Positions 33,170 to 41,806 of a stretch of DNA of 64,000 nt are shown piece by piece. A program made the translations under genes and the position numbers. Below the pieces are notes generated by a model that did no database searches, was not told the origin of the DNA, and saw only the letters and a list, made by a program, of their open reading frames with translations. This stretch comes from Marisediminicola senii (GTDB lineage: Bacteria; Actinomycetota; Actinomycetes; Actinomycetales; Microbacteriaceae): contig NZ_JAALGE010000004.1 in NCBI RefSeq assembly GCF_011057645.1, positions 1 through 64,000 of the forward strand, in the 5' to 3' direction. The number at the start of each line of letters is the position of its first letter. Within the stretch, counting starts at the first letter, position 1.

Positions 33170-35720
33170 ACCTGGCACCGCACCGCACCCCGATCGGCTG
33201 CTCGACCGCATTCCCGACCAGTGGGACCCGGATGCCGCGTACACGGGGTTCGAGGAATGGGCGGAGGGCCGCGGGCTGCCCCTCTACCCCGCCCAGGCCG
33301 ACGCGCTGATCGAGATCGTGTCGGGCGCCAACGTCATCCTCAGCACCCCGACCGGAACCGGCAAGTCGCTCGTCGCGATGGGGGCGCACTTCGCCGCGCT
33401 CGCCGAGGGCAAGCGCAGCTACTACACGGCGCCGATCAAGGCCCTCGTCTCGGAGAAGTTCTTCGCCCTCGTCGAGGTGTTCGGCGCAGCCAACGTCGGC
33501 ATGGTCACCGGCGACTCGTCGGTGAACGCCGACGCCCCCATCATCTGCTGCACGGCCGAGATCCTCGCGAACGTCGCGCTGCGGCACGGCGCCGACTCCG
33601 ACGTCGACCAGGTCGTCATGGACGAGTTCCACTTCTACGCCGACCCGGAGCGCGGCTGGGCGTGGCAGGTTCCGCTGCTCACCCTGCCCAGGGTGCAGTT
33701 CGTGCTCATGTCGGCGACCCTCGGCGACGTCGAATGGCTCGCCACCGACCTCAGCCGCCGCACCAGCCGCGAGACCGCGGTCATCACCGGCGTCGACCGC
33801 CCGGTGCCGCTGCACTACTTCTACGAGACCAGCCCCGTGCAGGAGACGGTCGAAGACCTGCTCTCCACCGCGCAGGCGCCCATCTACATCGTGCACTTCT
33901 CCCAGCTCGCCGCGATGGAGCGGGCGCAGGCGCTCACCAGCATCAACGTCGCCACCCGCGCGCAGCGCGACCACATCGCCGAGGTGATCGGTGGCTTCCG
34001 GTTCACCACCGCGTTCGGGCGCACCCTGTCGCGGCTGGTGCGCTCCGGCATCGGCGTGCACCACGCCGGCATGCTGCCCAAGTACCGCCGCCTCGTCGAG
34101 CAGCTCGCCCAGCAGGGCCTGCTGCGCGTCATTTGCGGCACCGACACGCTCGGCGTCGGCATCAACGTGCCGATCCGCACCGTGCTGCTCACGGCCCTCA
34201 CGAAGTTCGATGGAACCCGGATGCGGCAGCTCACGGCCCGCGAATTCCACCAGGTCGCCGGACGCGCCGGTCGCGCCGGCTTCGACACCGCGGGAACCGT
34301 CGCCTGCCAGGCCCCGGAACACGAGGTCGAGAATGCCCGGCTGGTGGCGAAGGCCGGCGACGACGCGAAGAAGCTCAAGCGGGTGGTGCGCAAGCGCGCA
34401 CCAGACGGGTTCGTGTCGTGGGGGGAACCGAGCTTCCAGCGGTTGATCGGCGCCGAGCCCGAGACCCTCACCTCGAGCATGCAGATCACCCACTCGATGC
34501 TGCTCAACATCATCGGGCGCGGTGGCGACTCGTTCCAGATCGCCCGCGATCTGATCTTCGACAATCACGAGCCGTACAAGAAGCAGCTGGCCCTCGCCAG
34601 GCAGGCGCTCGCGATCTACCGCACGTTGCGCACCGCAGAGATCGTCAGCCAGCAGGGCGGCGGCATCGGGGGAGAGGCCGTCATCAGGCTGACCGTCGAC
34701 CTGCAGCCGAACTTCGCCCTGAACCAACCGCTGTCGCCGTTCGCGCTCGCCGTGTTCGAGCTGCTCGACCCGCCAGAGGCCGGCGATCCCGCGAGCACCG
34801 GGTATGCCCTCGACATGCTGTCGGTGCTCGAGGCCACCCTCGACGACCCGCGCCCCGTGCTGTCGCAGCAGCAGTTCATCGCGCGCGGCGAGGCGGTCGC
34901 CGCGATGAAGGCCGAGGGCATCGAATACGACCAGCGCATGGAGCTGCTCGAGTCGGTGACCCACCCCAAGCCGCTCGAGGAGCTGCTCGGCGAGGCATTC
35001 GACACCTACAGCGCGAGCCAGCCGTGGATCGGCGACTTCGAGCTGAGCCCCAAGTCGGTGGTGCGCGACCTCTACGAGCGCGCGATGACCTTCGTCGACT
35101 ACGTCAACTTCTACAAGCTCTCCCGCTCGGAGGGGCTCGTGCTGCGCTACCTCTCCGACGCCTACCGCGCCGCCAGGCAGACCATCCCCGACGAGGCGAA
35201 GACCGAAGAGCTCACCGACATCATCGAGTGGCTCGGCGAGCTCGTGCGCCAGGTCGACTCGAGCCTGCTCGACGAGTGGGAAGAGCTCACCAACCCCACC
35301 GACGCCGTCGTCGGCACCGCGGCCGTCGTGCCACCGCAGCCGCGCGGGGTCTCCGGCAACGTGCGGGCGTTCCGAGTGCTGGTGCGCAACGAGATGTTCC
35401 GCAGGGTGCAGCTCGCCGCGCTCGAGAAGTGGGACGAGCTGGGCGAGCTCGATGCGGCCGCCGGGTTCGACGCGGATGCCTGGGCGGACGCCCTCGACCC
35501 CTACTGGGACGAGCACGATTCGATCGCGACCGACGCCGACGCCCGAAGCGCGGCCATGCTCGTCATCGACGAGCAACCGCGGGCGTGGACGGTGCGGCAG
35601 ATCCTCGCCGACCCCGAGGGCGACCACGACTGGTCGATCAGCGCGACGGTCGATCTGGAAGAATCCGACGCCGCGGGCGTTGCAGTAGTGAGGGTGACGT
35701 CGGTCGGGATGCTCCGGTGA
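33162..35720 (+). CDS. Ski2-like DEAD/DEAH-box RNA helicase with DUF3516 domain
   Basis: Predicted ATP-dependent RNA helicase of 852 residues. Motif I is STPTGTGKS (about 61-69), motif II DEFH (about 153-156, VMDEFHFYAD), motif III MSAT (about 183), and motif [12 protein letters not shown] (about 364-373). GTDTLGVGINVPIRTVL is the second RecA-domain signature of the Ski2/Mtr4 group. The remaining 400 residues form the DUF3516 region found in actinobacterial proteins. GTG 33162 is supported by GGGGGAG (33148-33154) and the 8-bp overlap with the nucleoside hydrolase. A role in RNA turnover is inferred from the family. Confidence 0.9.
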   Translation: MAEPGTAPHPDRLLDRIPDQWDPDAAYTGFEEWAEGRGLPLYPAQADALIEIVSGANVILSTPTGTGKSLVAMGAHFAALAEGKRSYYTAPIKALVSEKFFALVEVFGAANVGMVTGDSSVNADAPIICCTAEILANVALRHGADSDVDQVVMDEFHFYADPERGWAWQVPLLTLPRVQFVLMSATLGDVEWLATDLSRRTSRETAVITGVDRPVPLHYFYETSPVQETVEDLLSTAQAPIYIVHFSQLAAMERAQALTSINVATRAQRDHIAEVIGGFRFTTAFGRTLSRLVRSGIGVHHAGMLPKYRRLVEQLAQQGLLRVICGTDTLGVGINVPIRTVLLTALTKFDGTRMRQLTAREFHQVAGRAGRAGFDTAGTVACQAPEHEVENARLVAKAGDDAKKLKRVVRKRAPDGFVSWGEPSFQRLIGAEPETLTSSMQITHSMLLNIIGRGGDSFQIARDLIFDNHEPYKKQLALARQALAIYRTLRTAEIVSQQGGGIGGEAVIRLTVDLQPNFALNQPLSPFALAVFELLDPPEAGDPASTGYALDMLSVLEATLDDPRPVLSQQQFIARGEAVAAMKAEGIEYDQRMELLESVTHPKPLEELLGEAFDTYSASQPWIGDFELSPKSVVRDLYERAMTFVDYVNFYKLSRSEGLVLRYLSDAYRAARQTIPDEAKTEELTDIIEWLGELVRQVDSSLLDEWEELTNPTDAVVGTAAVVPPQPRGVSGNVRAFRVLVRNEMFRRVQLAALEKWDELGELDAAAGFDADAWADALDPYWDEHDSIATDADARSAAMLVIDEQPRAWTVRQILADPEGDHDWSISATVDLEESDAAGVAVVRVTSVGMLR

Positions 35721-35749
35721 CCGCGTCGTCGCCCCGAGAGGAGCGTTCC

Positions 35750-36418
35750 ATGACCCGAGACGACGCCACATCCACCGCGCAACACACCCCGCAGCCCGAC
35801 GCCGCGCCGCCAACCGCGCCGCCCGACACCGTGCTACCCGACACCGTGCTGCCCGACACCACCACCGGCGCATTCCACGTCGTCGACGACGGAACAGCCG
35901 TGCTGTCACCGGAGGAGTTCAAGGCCGCGTTCCGCAACCACCCGGCCGGCGTCGCCGTGATCACGGCCGACGCGGGCGACGGCCCCGTCGCGCTGACCGC
36001 GACGAGCGTGTTCTCGGTGAGTGCCGACCCGCCACTGCTGGTGTTCTCGCTGTCGAAGACATCCGGCAGCACTCCCACGCTGATGCGCGCACAGACCGTC
36101 GTGGTGCACCTGCTCACCGAACGCCAGCTCGACATCGCCGTGCTCGGCGCCACCAGCGGCGTCGACCGGTTCGCCGACACCTCGATCTGGGCCCGGCTGC
36201 CGACGGGGGAGCCCTACTTCACGGCCGCCCCGGTATGGATTCGCGGCAAGGTCGTCGACCGCATGCAGGCCGGCGGCTCGACCGTGCTCGCGGTGGAGGC
36301 GCTCGAGGCGCGCTCGCCGGAGCGCGGGAGCCCGGAGGCCGACGCCGGTAATTCCCGCCCGCTGGTGTACCACAACCGCACGTGGCACGCCCTCAGCGAG
36401 GCCTCCAAGCTCGGCTGA
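35750..36418 (+). CDS. Flavin reductase family protein (FMN-binding split barrel)
   Basis: A 222-residue protein. The N-terminal 50 residues are disordered and contain a short tandem repeat (DTVLPDTVLPDT). The rest is a flavin reductase-like split-barrel: EFKAAFRNHPAGVAVITADAG, ALTATSVFSVSADPPLLVFSL, FADTSIWARLPTGEPYF and RPLVYHNRTWHAL. Such proteins reduce FMN with NAD(P)H, often for a partner monooxygenase, but none is adjacent. AGAGGAGC (35737-35744) supports ATG 35750. It follows the helicase by 29 bp, probably on the same transcript, and converges on the FNR gene. Confidence 0.88.
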   Translation: MTRDDATSTAQHTPQPDAAPPTAPPDTVLPDTVLPDTTTGAFHVVDDGTAVLSPEEFKAAFRNHPAGVAVITADAGDGPVALTATSVFSVSADPPLLVFSLSKTSGSTPTLMRAQTVVVHLLTERQLDIAVLGATSGVDRFADTSIWARLPTGEPYFTAAPVWIRGKVVDRMQAGGSTVLAVEALEARSPERGSPEADAGNSRPLVYHNRTWHALSEASKLG

Positions 36419-36459
36419 ACGGCTGGCTACCGCGTCGGCGGGGTCGCTACGGTAGTCGT

Positions 36460-37215
36460 TCAGGCGGGTACCACACCGCCGAACCGCTCGGTCTTGATGT
36501 CTGCCGCGTCGTAGCCGGCGTCGACCAGCCAGTTCGCTACCGTCTCGACGAACGGCGTCGACCCGCACACGTAGACCGCGGCGCGTTCGGCCGGTGCGAA
36601 GACACTCGCCATCACGTGTTCCCGGTCGAGTCGCTCCGGCGGTGTCGGCCAGCCGGCGGGCGTGGCGCGGCTGAAGTTCCAGGTGACCTCGAGCGGCGCG
36701 TCCTCGGCAGCGCGGCGCACCAGCTCGTCACGGAACAGCGCACGCTCCGGGGTGCGCACCGAGTACAGCAACCGGAACGGCGCCGCACTGTGGGCGTCGC
36801 CGTGGCTGCGGATCATCGACATCAGCGGAACGATGCCGGAGCCGCCACCGATGAGCTGCACGGGGCGCATGTTCTCGCCGTCGCCGGCGCGCGCCCCGGC
36901 GTGCTGGCGCCAGATGAACCATCCACCTGCCGGCCCGCGAATCTCGACCATGTCGCCCACCTCGGCGACGTCGACGAGGTAAGGCGACACCTCACCGTCG
37001 GCCAGCTTGTCGACGGTGATCTCGAGGCGCTTCGACGTGCTCGACGACGCGATCGAATACGACCTCACCGCGGTGTAGCCGTCTTCCGCAGTGAGCCGAA
37101 CATCGACGTGCTGGCCCGCGATGTGCCCTGGCCAGTGCGGGATGTCGATCACCAGGGAGCGGGTGCCAGGGGTCTCGGTCCAGGCCTCGGTGATGCGCCC
37201 GGGTGCCCAGGTCAC
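36460..37215 (-). CDS. FNR-type FAD/NAD(P)H oxidoreductase, partner of molybdoenzyme
   Basis: A 251-residue ferredoxin-reductase-like protein: FAD-binding RSYS at 51-54 (AVRSYSIASS), then GGGSGIVPLMSMI (123-135) of the NAD(P) site, and the C-terminal AVYVCGSTPFVETVANWL. There is no [2Fe-2S] domain, so electrons must pass directly or through another carrier. Start GTG 37215 overlaps the stop of the upstream sulfite-oxidase-like gene (GTGA), which marks a functional pair. Likely role: pass electrons between NAD(P)H and the molybdopterin enzyme. That is inferred from the coupling. Confidence 0.85.
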   Translation of the reverse strand: MTWAPGRITEAWTETPGTRSLVIDIPHWPGHIAGQHVDVRLTAEDGYTAVRSYSIASSSTSKRLEITVDKLADGEVSPYLVDVAEVGDMVEIRGPAGGWFIWRQHAGARAGDGENMRPVQLIGGGSGIVPLMSMIRSHGDAHSAAPFRLLYSVRTPERALFRDELVRRAAEDAPLEVTWNFSRATPAGWPTPPERLDREHVMASVFAPAERAAVYVCGSTPFVETVANWLVDAGYDAADIKTERFGGVVPA

Positions 37216-37805
37216 CAATAGCGCTGCTCACGCCACGGGTCGCCGTACATGTGGTACCCGTTCTGCTCCCAGAACCCCGGCTCGTCGTTCTCCATCATGC
37301 GGATGCCCCGCACCCACTTGGCGCTCTTCCAGAAGTACAGGTGCGGCACGAGCAACCGGGCGGGCCCGCCGTGCTCTGGCTCGAGCGGCTTGCCGTCGAA
37401 CTCGAACGCCACCCACGCCTTGCCGCCCATCAGGTCGGCGAGCGGAACGTTCGTCGTGTACCCGCCGTAGGAGTACGCCATCGTGAAGCCGGCGGAGGTC
37501 TCGATGCCGTCGAACAGGGTGTCGAGCGACACTCCCCGCCAGCCGGTTCCGAACTTCGACCAGCTCGTGACGCAGTGGATGTCGGTGGTCACGTCGGCGA
37601 TCGGCAGCGCCATCAGCTCATCCCACGACCAGCGGTGCTGCAGGCCGTCCTCGGTCTCGATCGTGAACTGCCACTCCTCGTGGGTCACCCGCGGTGTCGG
37701 TCCAGCCGACAGCACCGGAAAGCTCTCGGTGAGGTATTGCCCCGGGGGCAGCCCCGGGGTGTCCGGCCGACGCCTGCCCGAGAAACCCGACGAAAACAGC
37801 CCCAT
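37212..37805 (-). CDS. Sulfite oxidase-like molybdopterin-dependent oxidoreductase (small, cytosolic)
   Basis: A 197-residue protein that is essentially one oxidoreductase molybdopterin-binding domain. It has DIHCVTSWSKFGTGWRGV, with C78 as the expected Mo ligand, then YTTNVPLADLMGGKAWVAFEFDGKPLEPEHGGP, LVPHLYFWKSAKWVRGI, and the ending GDPWREQRYW. There is no Tat signal, no haem domain and no dimerisation domain, unlike YedY/MsrP or eukaryotic sulfite oxidase, so it is probably cytoplasmic. GGGAG before ATG 37805 supports the start. It is coupled to the FNR gene, and MoeA/MobA are encoded 9 kb away. The substrate is unknown. Confidence 0.88.
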   Translation of the reverse strand: MGLFSSGFSGRRRPDTPGLPPGQYLTESFPVLSAGPTPRVTHEEWQFTIETEDGLQHRWSWDELMALPIADVTTDIHCVTSWSKFGTGWRGVSLDTLFDGIETSAGFTMAYSYGGYTTNVPLADLMGGKAWVAFEFDGKPLEPEHGGPARLLVPHLYFWKSAKWVRGIRMMENDEPGFWEQNGYHMYGDPWREQRYW

Positions 37806-37897
37806 GGCGGCGCTCCCTGATTGCGTGTGGATGAATAGCGACCAATGCTCGCTCAGCCTAACCACGCCCCCGGGGCTTGGCGAGGGTGCGCACAGCC

Positions 37898-37903
37898 TAG
37901 GGT
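37898..37903 (+). promoter_or_regulatory. -10 element of leaderless alpha/beta-hydrolase gene
   Basis: TAGGGT, 6 nt (TGGTGG) before ATG 37910. Confidence 0.55.
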
Positions 37904-37909
37904 TGGTGG

Positions 37910-38770
37910 ATGCGACCCCTCGGCTCCCTGCACGGCGCGCGCCGCAGGGCCTCCGACCGGCTGCTCGCGGCCACCACGCGGCGATCGGGCGAGAAGTCCC
38001 GCCGCCGCATCGTCAGCCGCCGGTCGTACGACATGGTCGACCTCGCGGAGTTCACCGTCGCGACCCGACACTACGCGGGCCCCGTAGGCGCCGACTCCGC
38101 CACCGTGCCAGCCTTCGTGCTGGTGCACGGCATCGGCATGTCGTCGCGCTACTTCGACCAGCTCGCCGAGCGGCTCGCGCAGTACGGCAGTGTGCACCTG
38201 ATCGACCTGCCGGGGTACGGACGATCCGCCACACCGCCACACGACACCACGATCAGCGACCACGCCCGTGTCGTCGGCCTCTTCGTGACGACCCTCGGCC
38301 ACCGGCATCCCGTCATCGTCGGCCACTCGATGGGAACGCAGGTCGTCACCAGCCTGCTGGCGCAGCGGCCGGAGATCACCGACCGCCTCGTGCTCATCGC
38401 CCCCACCATCTACCCGGGGCGACGATCGAGCATGGCGCAGGCACTCTCTCTGCTGGCCGACATGCCCCGCGAGCCGTTCCGGGCCCAGTGGACGGTCACC
38501 ACCGACTACCTGTTCCGCAGCGGCATTCCCTACTACCTGACCCAGTTGCCGCACCTGGTCGGCGACCAGATCGAGGGACGCCTCGCGTCGATCACCGCGA
38601 GAACGCTGGTGATCCGCGGCACCCGCGACCCGATCGTTCCGCTGCACTGGGCAGAGAACGTGACGTCGCTGCTGCCGGACGCGACCCTCGTCGAGGTCGA
38701 CGGCCCGCACATCGTGATGGCGGCGTCTCCCGCGCGGGTGTGCGAGCTGATCGTGGCGCACGCGCGATGA
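37910..38770 (+). CDS. Alpha/beta-hydrolase
   Basis: A 286-residue hydrolase of unknown substrate. After a basic N-terminus (GARRRASDRLLAATTRRSGEK) come FVLVHGIGMSSRYFDQLAERL (oxyanion-hole region), LIDLPGYGRSATPP, the nucleophile elbow GHSMG (about 138-142), the acid TLVIRGTRDPIVPL and the His in VDGPHIVMAASP. No signal peptide. The gene overlaps the next lipase-like gene by ATGA (38767-38770), so two hydrolases are coupled. A leaderless promoter precedes it. Confidence 0.88.
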   Translation: MRPLGSLHGARRRASDRLLAATTRRSGEKSRRRIVSRRSYDMVDLAEFTVATRHYAGPVGADSATVPAFVLVHGIGMSSRYFDQLAERLAQYGSVHLIDLPGYGRSATPPHDTTISDHARVVGLFVTTLGHRHPVIVGHSMGTQVVTSLLAQRPEITDRLVLIAPTIYPGRRSSMAQALSLLADMPREPFRAQWTVTTDYLFRSGIPYYLTQLPHLVGDQIEGRLASITARTLVIRGTRDPIVPLHWAENVTSLLPDATLVEVDGPHIVMAASPARVCELIVAHAR

Positions 38771-39462
38771 GCGAGGTTCCATCGACGCTCGTGCGGCGGC
38801 TCTGGCTGCACTATGTCGACTGGGTATACGCGGCCTACTGGGAGGCCAGGCACGCCATCGCACCGCGGGCCACCCACGACTTCACGTCGGGGTCGCTCGT
38901 GCCGGTGCTGCTGCTGCCCGGCGTGTACGAGACCTGGCGCTTTCTCGAGCCGGTCGCAGCCCTCGCCAACGCACTCGGACACCCGGTGCACGTCGTGCCG
39001 AGCTTCGGGTACAACCGCGGGTCGATCCCGTCGATGGCCGAGCTCGCCCAGCGGTACCTCGACGACAACGACCTGCGCGACGTGATCATCATCGCCCACA
39101 GCAAGGGCGGCCTGATCGGCAAGCACATGATGGTGACCGACGACACCGACGGCCGCATTGCGCGCATCATCACCGTCAACACCCCGTTCGGCGGGTCGGT
39201 GTGGGCCAGGTATGCCCTGCGGCGCACGCTGCGCGAATTCTCGCCCAATGACGTGACCCTCGCCGCCCTCACCGGGCTCAGCGCTTCGAACGCGCGCATC
39301 ACGTCGATCTACAGCGCAGACGACCCGATCATCCCCGGGGGCAGCGAGCTGGCCGGGGCCGTCAACATCACGCTCCCGCTCGTCGGCCACTTTCGGGTGC
39401 TCTCGTCGCCGCTGCTGCTGAGCACGATCCGTCATTTGCTGAGACCGCCGGCCGGGCCCTGA
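38767..39462 (+). CDS. Lipase-like alpha/beta-hydrolase
   Basis: A 231-residue protein with PVLLLPGVYETWRFLEPVAALANALGH at the start of the fold and the nucleophile motif AHSKGG (Ser about 113). IVTVNTPFGGSVWARYA-type sequence is typical of triacylglycerol-lipase-like proteins, with IYSADDPIIPGG for the acid and LVGHFRVLSS for the catalytic His. No signal peptide, so it is probably intracellular. It is coupled to the preceding hydrolase. Substrate is unknown; lipid or ester hydrolysis is inferred. Confidence 0.82.
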   Translation: MSEVPSTLVRRLWLHYVDWVYAAYWEARHAIAPRATHDFTSGSLVPVLLLPGVYETWRFLEPVAALANALGHPVHVVPSFGYNRGSIPSMAELAQRYLDDNDLRDVIIIAHSKGGLIGKHMMVTDDTDGRIARIITVNTPFGGSVWARYALRRTLREFSPNDVTLAALTGLSASNARITSIYSADDPIIPGGSELAGAVNITLPLVGHFRVLSSPLLLSTIRHLLRPPAGP

Positions 39463-39481
39463 CCGGGTCGTCGGCCGCCCG

Positions 39482-39487
39482 CATAAT
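39482..39487 (+). promoter_or_regulatory. -10 element of leaderless MFS gene
   Basis: CATAAT, 6 nt (GGGGGA) before ATG 39494. The spacer also resembles a weak ribosome-binding site. Confidence 0.5.
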
Positions 39488-39493
39488 GGGGGA

Positions 39494-40909
39494 ATGGAGC
39501 GACGACAGCGGCTGGTACTCGCCATCGCCGTGCTCGCGTCGTTCGTCGCATTCCTCGACGGGTCGGTCATCAACGTCGCGCTGCCCGCCATCACCGACGA
39601 ACTCGGCGGCGGCCTCGCCCTGCAGCAGTGGGTCGTCGACGCCTACCTGATCACCCTCGGCTCGCTCATCCTGCTGGCGGGATCGCTCTCCGACGTATTC
39701 GGTCGCATCGTGGTGCTGCGCTTCGGCCTGGTCGGCTTCGGCATCGCGTCCGTGCTGTGCGCCATCGCCCCGACCGGCGAGTTCCTCATCGTCTCCCGTG
39801 CCCTTCAGGGCATCGCCGGGGCACTGCTCGTGCCCAGCTCGCTGGCCATCATCCTGTCGAACTTTCGCGATGCCGCCCAGGCGAAGGCGATCGGGCAGTG
39901 GACCGCGTGGACCGGCGGGGCGTTCATCGCCGGACCGCTGCTCGGCGGAATCTTCGTCGACCTGCTGTCGTGGCGGCTGGTCTTCGCCATCAACATCGTC
40001 CCCATCGTCATCACCCTGTGGCTGCTGTCGCGGCTCGGGCAGCGCGACGAGCGGCAGGTCGGTGTGCGTGTCGACTACCTGGGGGCGGTGCTCGGCGTGG
40101 TGGGCCTCGGCGCCCCGGTGTTCGCGCTCATCGAGCAGGGCAACCTGGGCTGGCGGGACCCGCTGATCTGGGGCACCATGCTCGTCGGCGTGCTCGCCTT
40201 CGTGGCCTTCATCGTGCGGCAGCGCCTCGCGACGAACCCCATCATGCCGCTCGGCCTGTTCTCGATCCGCAACTTCTCGGTGGGCAACGTCGCCACGGTC
40301 GCCTTCTACGCGGCCCTGTCCCTCGGCGGCTTCGTGGTGACGGTGTACCTGCAGCAGTCCGCCGGCTACACGGCGACCGCCGCGGGTGCTGCCTTTCTGC
40401 CCGTCACGCTGCTCAGCATCGCGCTGTCGTCGTTCTTCGGCGGACTCGCCGGTCGGTACGGCCCCCGCCTGTTCATGGCGGTGGGTCCGGTGCTCGCCGG
40501 CATCGGCTACCTGCTGATGCTGGGCATCGACACGGACGCCGCATACCTCACCGACGTGCTGCCTGGCGTGCTGGTGTTCGGCCTCGGGCTGTCGGTGACG
40601 GTCGCGCCGCTCACCGCCGCGATCCTCGGCTCGATCAGCGTGAGCCAGGCGGGCATCGGCTCGGCCGTCAACAACGCGATCTCGCGCATCGCTGGCCTGG
40701 TGGCGATCGCGCTGATCGGGGTCATCGTCGGTCCGTCGCTCGACGGCATGGGCTTCGAACGCGGGGTGCTGGTCACCGCGGCGCTGTTCTTCGCCGCCGC
40801 GATCGTCTCGGCAGTCGGCATCCGAAACCCGTCGACGGCGCGGGCGGCGAAACCCGTGCCGGTGCCCGCGACGACCATGCCGCTGCCCCGCCAGCAGTCG
40901 CAGTGCTGA
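39494..40909 (+). CDS. MFS transporter, DHA2 (EmrB/QacA) drug-exporter type
   Basis: Predicted proton-driven exporter, 471 residues with about 14 hydrophobic helices. The first helix carries the DHA2 motif VAFLDGSVINVALPAI. QQWVVDAYLITLGSLILLAG and GSLSDVFGRIVVLRFG (MFS motif A) follow, then RALQGIAGALLVPSSLAII, then WTAWTGGAFIAGPLLGGIFVD (motif C-like). The C-terminal half ends with a short Pro/Gln-rich tail. Substrate is unknown. It is a single-gene unit convergent with the UbiA gene 33 bp away. No regulator is adjacent. Confidence 0.92.
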   Translation: MERRQRLVLAIAVLASFVAFLDGSVINVALPAITDELGGGLALQQWVVDAYLITLGSLILLAGSLSDVFGRIVVLRFGLVGFGIASVLCAIAPTGEFLIVSRALQGIAGALLVPSSLAIILSNFRDAAQAKAIGQWTAWTGGAFIAGPLLGGIFVDLLSWRLVFAINIVPIVITLWLLSRLGQRDERQVGVRVDYLGAVLGVVGLGAPVFALIEQGNLGWRDPLIWGTMLVGVLAFVAFIVRQRLATNPIMPLGLFSIRNFSVGNVATVAFYAALSLGGFVVTVYLQQSAGYTATAAGAAFLPVTLLSIALSSFFGGLAGRYGPRLFMAVGPVLAGIGYLLMLGIDTDAAYLTDVLPGVLVFGLGLSVTVAPLTAAILGSISVSQAGIGSAVNNAISRIAGLVAIALIGVIVGPSLDGMGFERGVLVTAALFFAAAIVSAVGIRNPSTARAAKPVPVPATTMPLPRQQSQC

Positions 40910-40942
40910 CCGGCTGCCCCCAGGCCGACTGACTGGTGGGCC

Positions 40943-41806
40943 CTAGCCGACGAGCCGCTCGCCTGAGGTCGCGAGCAGCGCGACGTTGAGCAGTGCCGAG
41001 ACCATGATGAGGCGGAACAGCAGCCGCGACGGCTTGCGGCTCCACGACAGCCACACCCCGGCGATCGCGATGCCGATGGTCGCGATCAGGCCGATCGACT
41101 GGGCTTCTGCGGGCTGGCCGGACGGGCCGGCGAACGCGACGATGGATGCTGCCGCGAGCACGACCCAGGTGAGGATGCCGGTGAGCTTCGCGCCGATGCG
41201 GTGCGGGAGGCCGATCACGCCGGTCGCCCGGTCGTCGTCGAAGTCGGGCAGCACGTTCGCGAGGTGCGCGGCGACGCCGAGCAGGGCCCCCATCACCATC
41301 GCCCACCACGCGGCCACCGCCGGCTGGGGCATCGACAGGGTCACGATGGTGGGCAGCAGCCCGAAGCTCACGACGTAGGGCACGACTGAGAACACGGTGC
41401 TCTTGAGCCCGGCGTTGTACGACCACGCCGACGCGATGAACACCGCGTGTGCGAGGGCGGCCCACCAGCCAAGCGGAATGGTGAGCACGATCGAGAGCGC
41501 GGCGGAGGAGAAGGCCGCCGTGCGCACCGTCGACGCCTCGATGAGGCCCGCCGCGACCGGCTTGTCCTGCCGGCCAGCCTCGCGGTCGCGGTCGGCGTCG
41601 ATCCAGTCGTTCGACAGGCCGACCGACGCCTGGTTGGCGATCACGGCGAGGCCGAGCAGCAGCAGGCGCCACGGCTCGAGGCCGATGCCGATGCCGAGCA
41701 CGACGGCGACGATGGTGACCGTGACGGTGGGGCCGGGGTGGGTCGAGCCGAGCAGCGCACGCATGGCATCGCGCCGCGGGGTCTCCCGGCGGTCGAATTC
41801 GCTCAT
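40943..41806 (-). CDS. UbiA family prenyltransferase
   Basis: A membrane prenyltransferase of 287 residues with about eight helices. It has the first Asp-rich motif NDWIDADRDREAGRQDKP (residues 66-83, NDxxDxxxD type) and the second, DFDDDRATG, both needed to bind Mg-prenyl diphosphate. The acceptor is unknown. Last gene of a four-gene minus-strand operon; ATG 41806 overlaps the quinone-reductase stop as ATGA. With a quinone-reductase-like partner, a quinone or related isoprenoid role is possible but not shown. Confidence 0.88.
   Translation of the reverse strand: MSEFDRRETPRRDAMRALLGSTHPGPTVTVTIVAVVLGIGIGLEPWRLLLLGLAVIANQASVGLSNDWIDADRDREAGRQDKPVAAGLIEASTVRTAAFSSAALSIVLTIPLGWWAALAHAVFIASAWSYNAGLKSTVFSVVPYVVSFGLLPTIVTLSMPQPAVAAWWAMVMGALLGVAAHLANVLPDFDDDRATGVIGLPHRIGAKLTGILTWVVLAAASIVAFAGPSGQPAEAQSIGLIATIGIAIAGVWLSWSRKPSRLLFRLIMVSALLNVALLATSGERLVG

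Noticed and set aside
33057-35909. Very long minus-strand open frame across the helicase gene
   Set aside because: Composition is His/Arg/Gly/Val-rich without domains and it lies opposite a convincing helicase; a high-GC shadow frame. The same applies to 55542-57683, 43535-45865 and 60540-62726.
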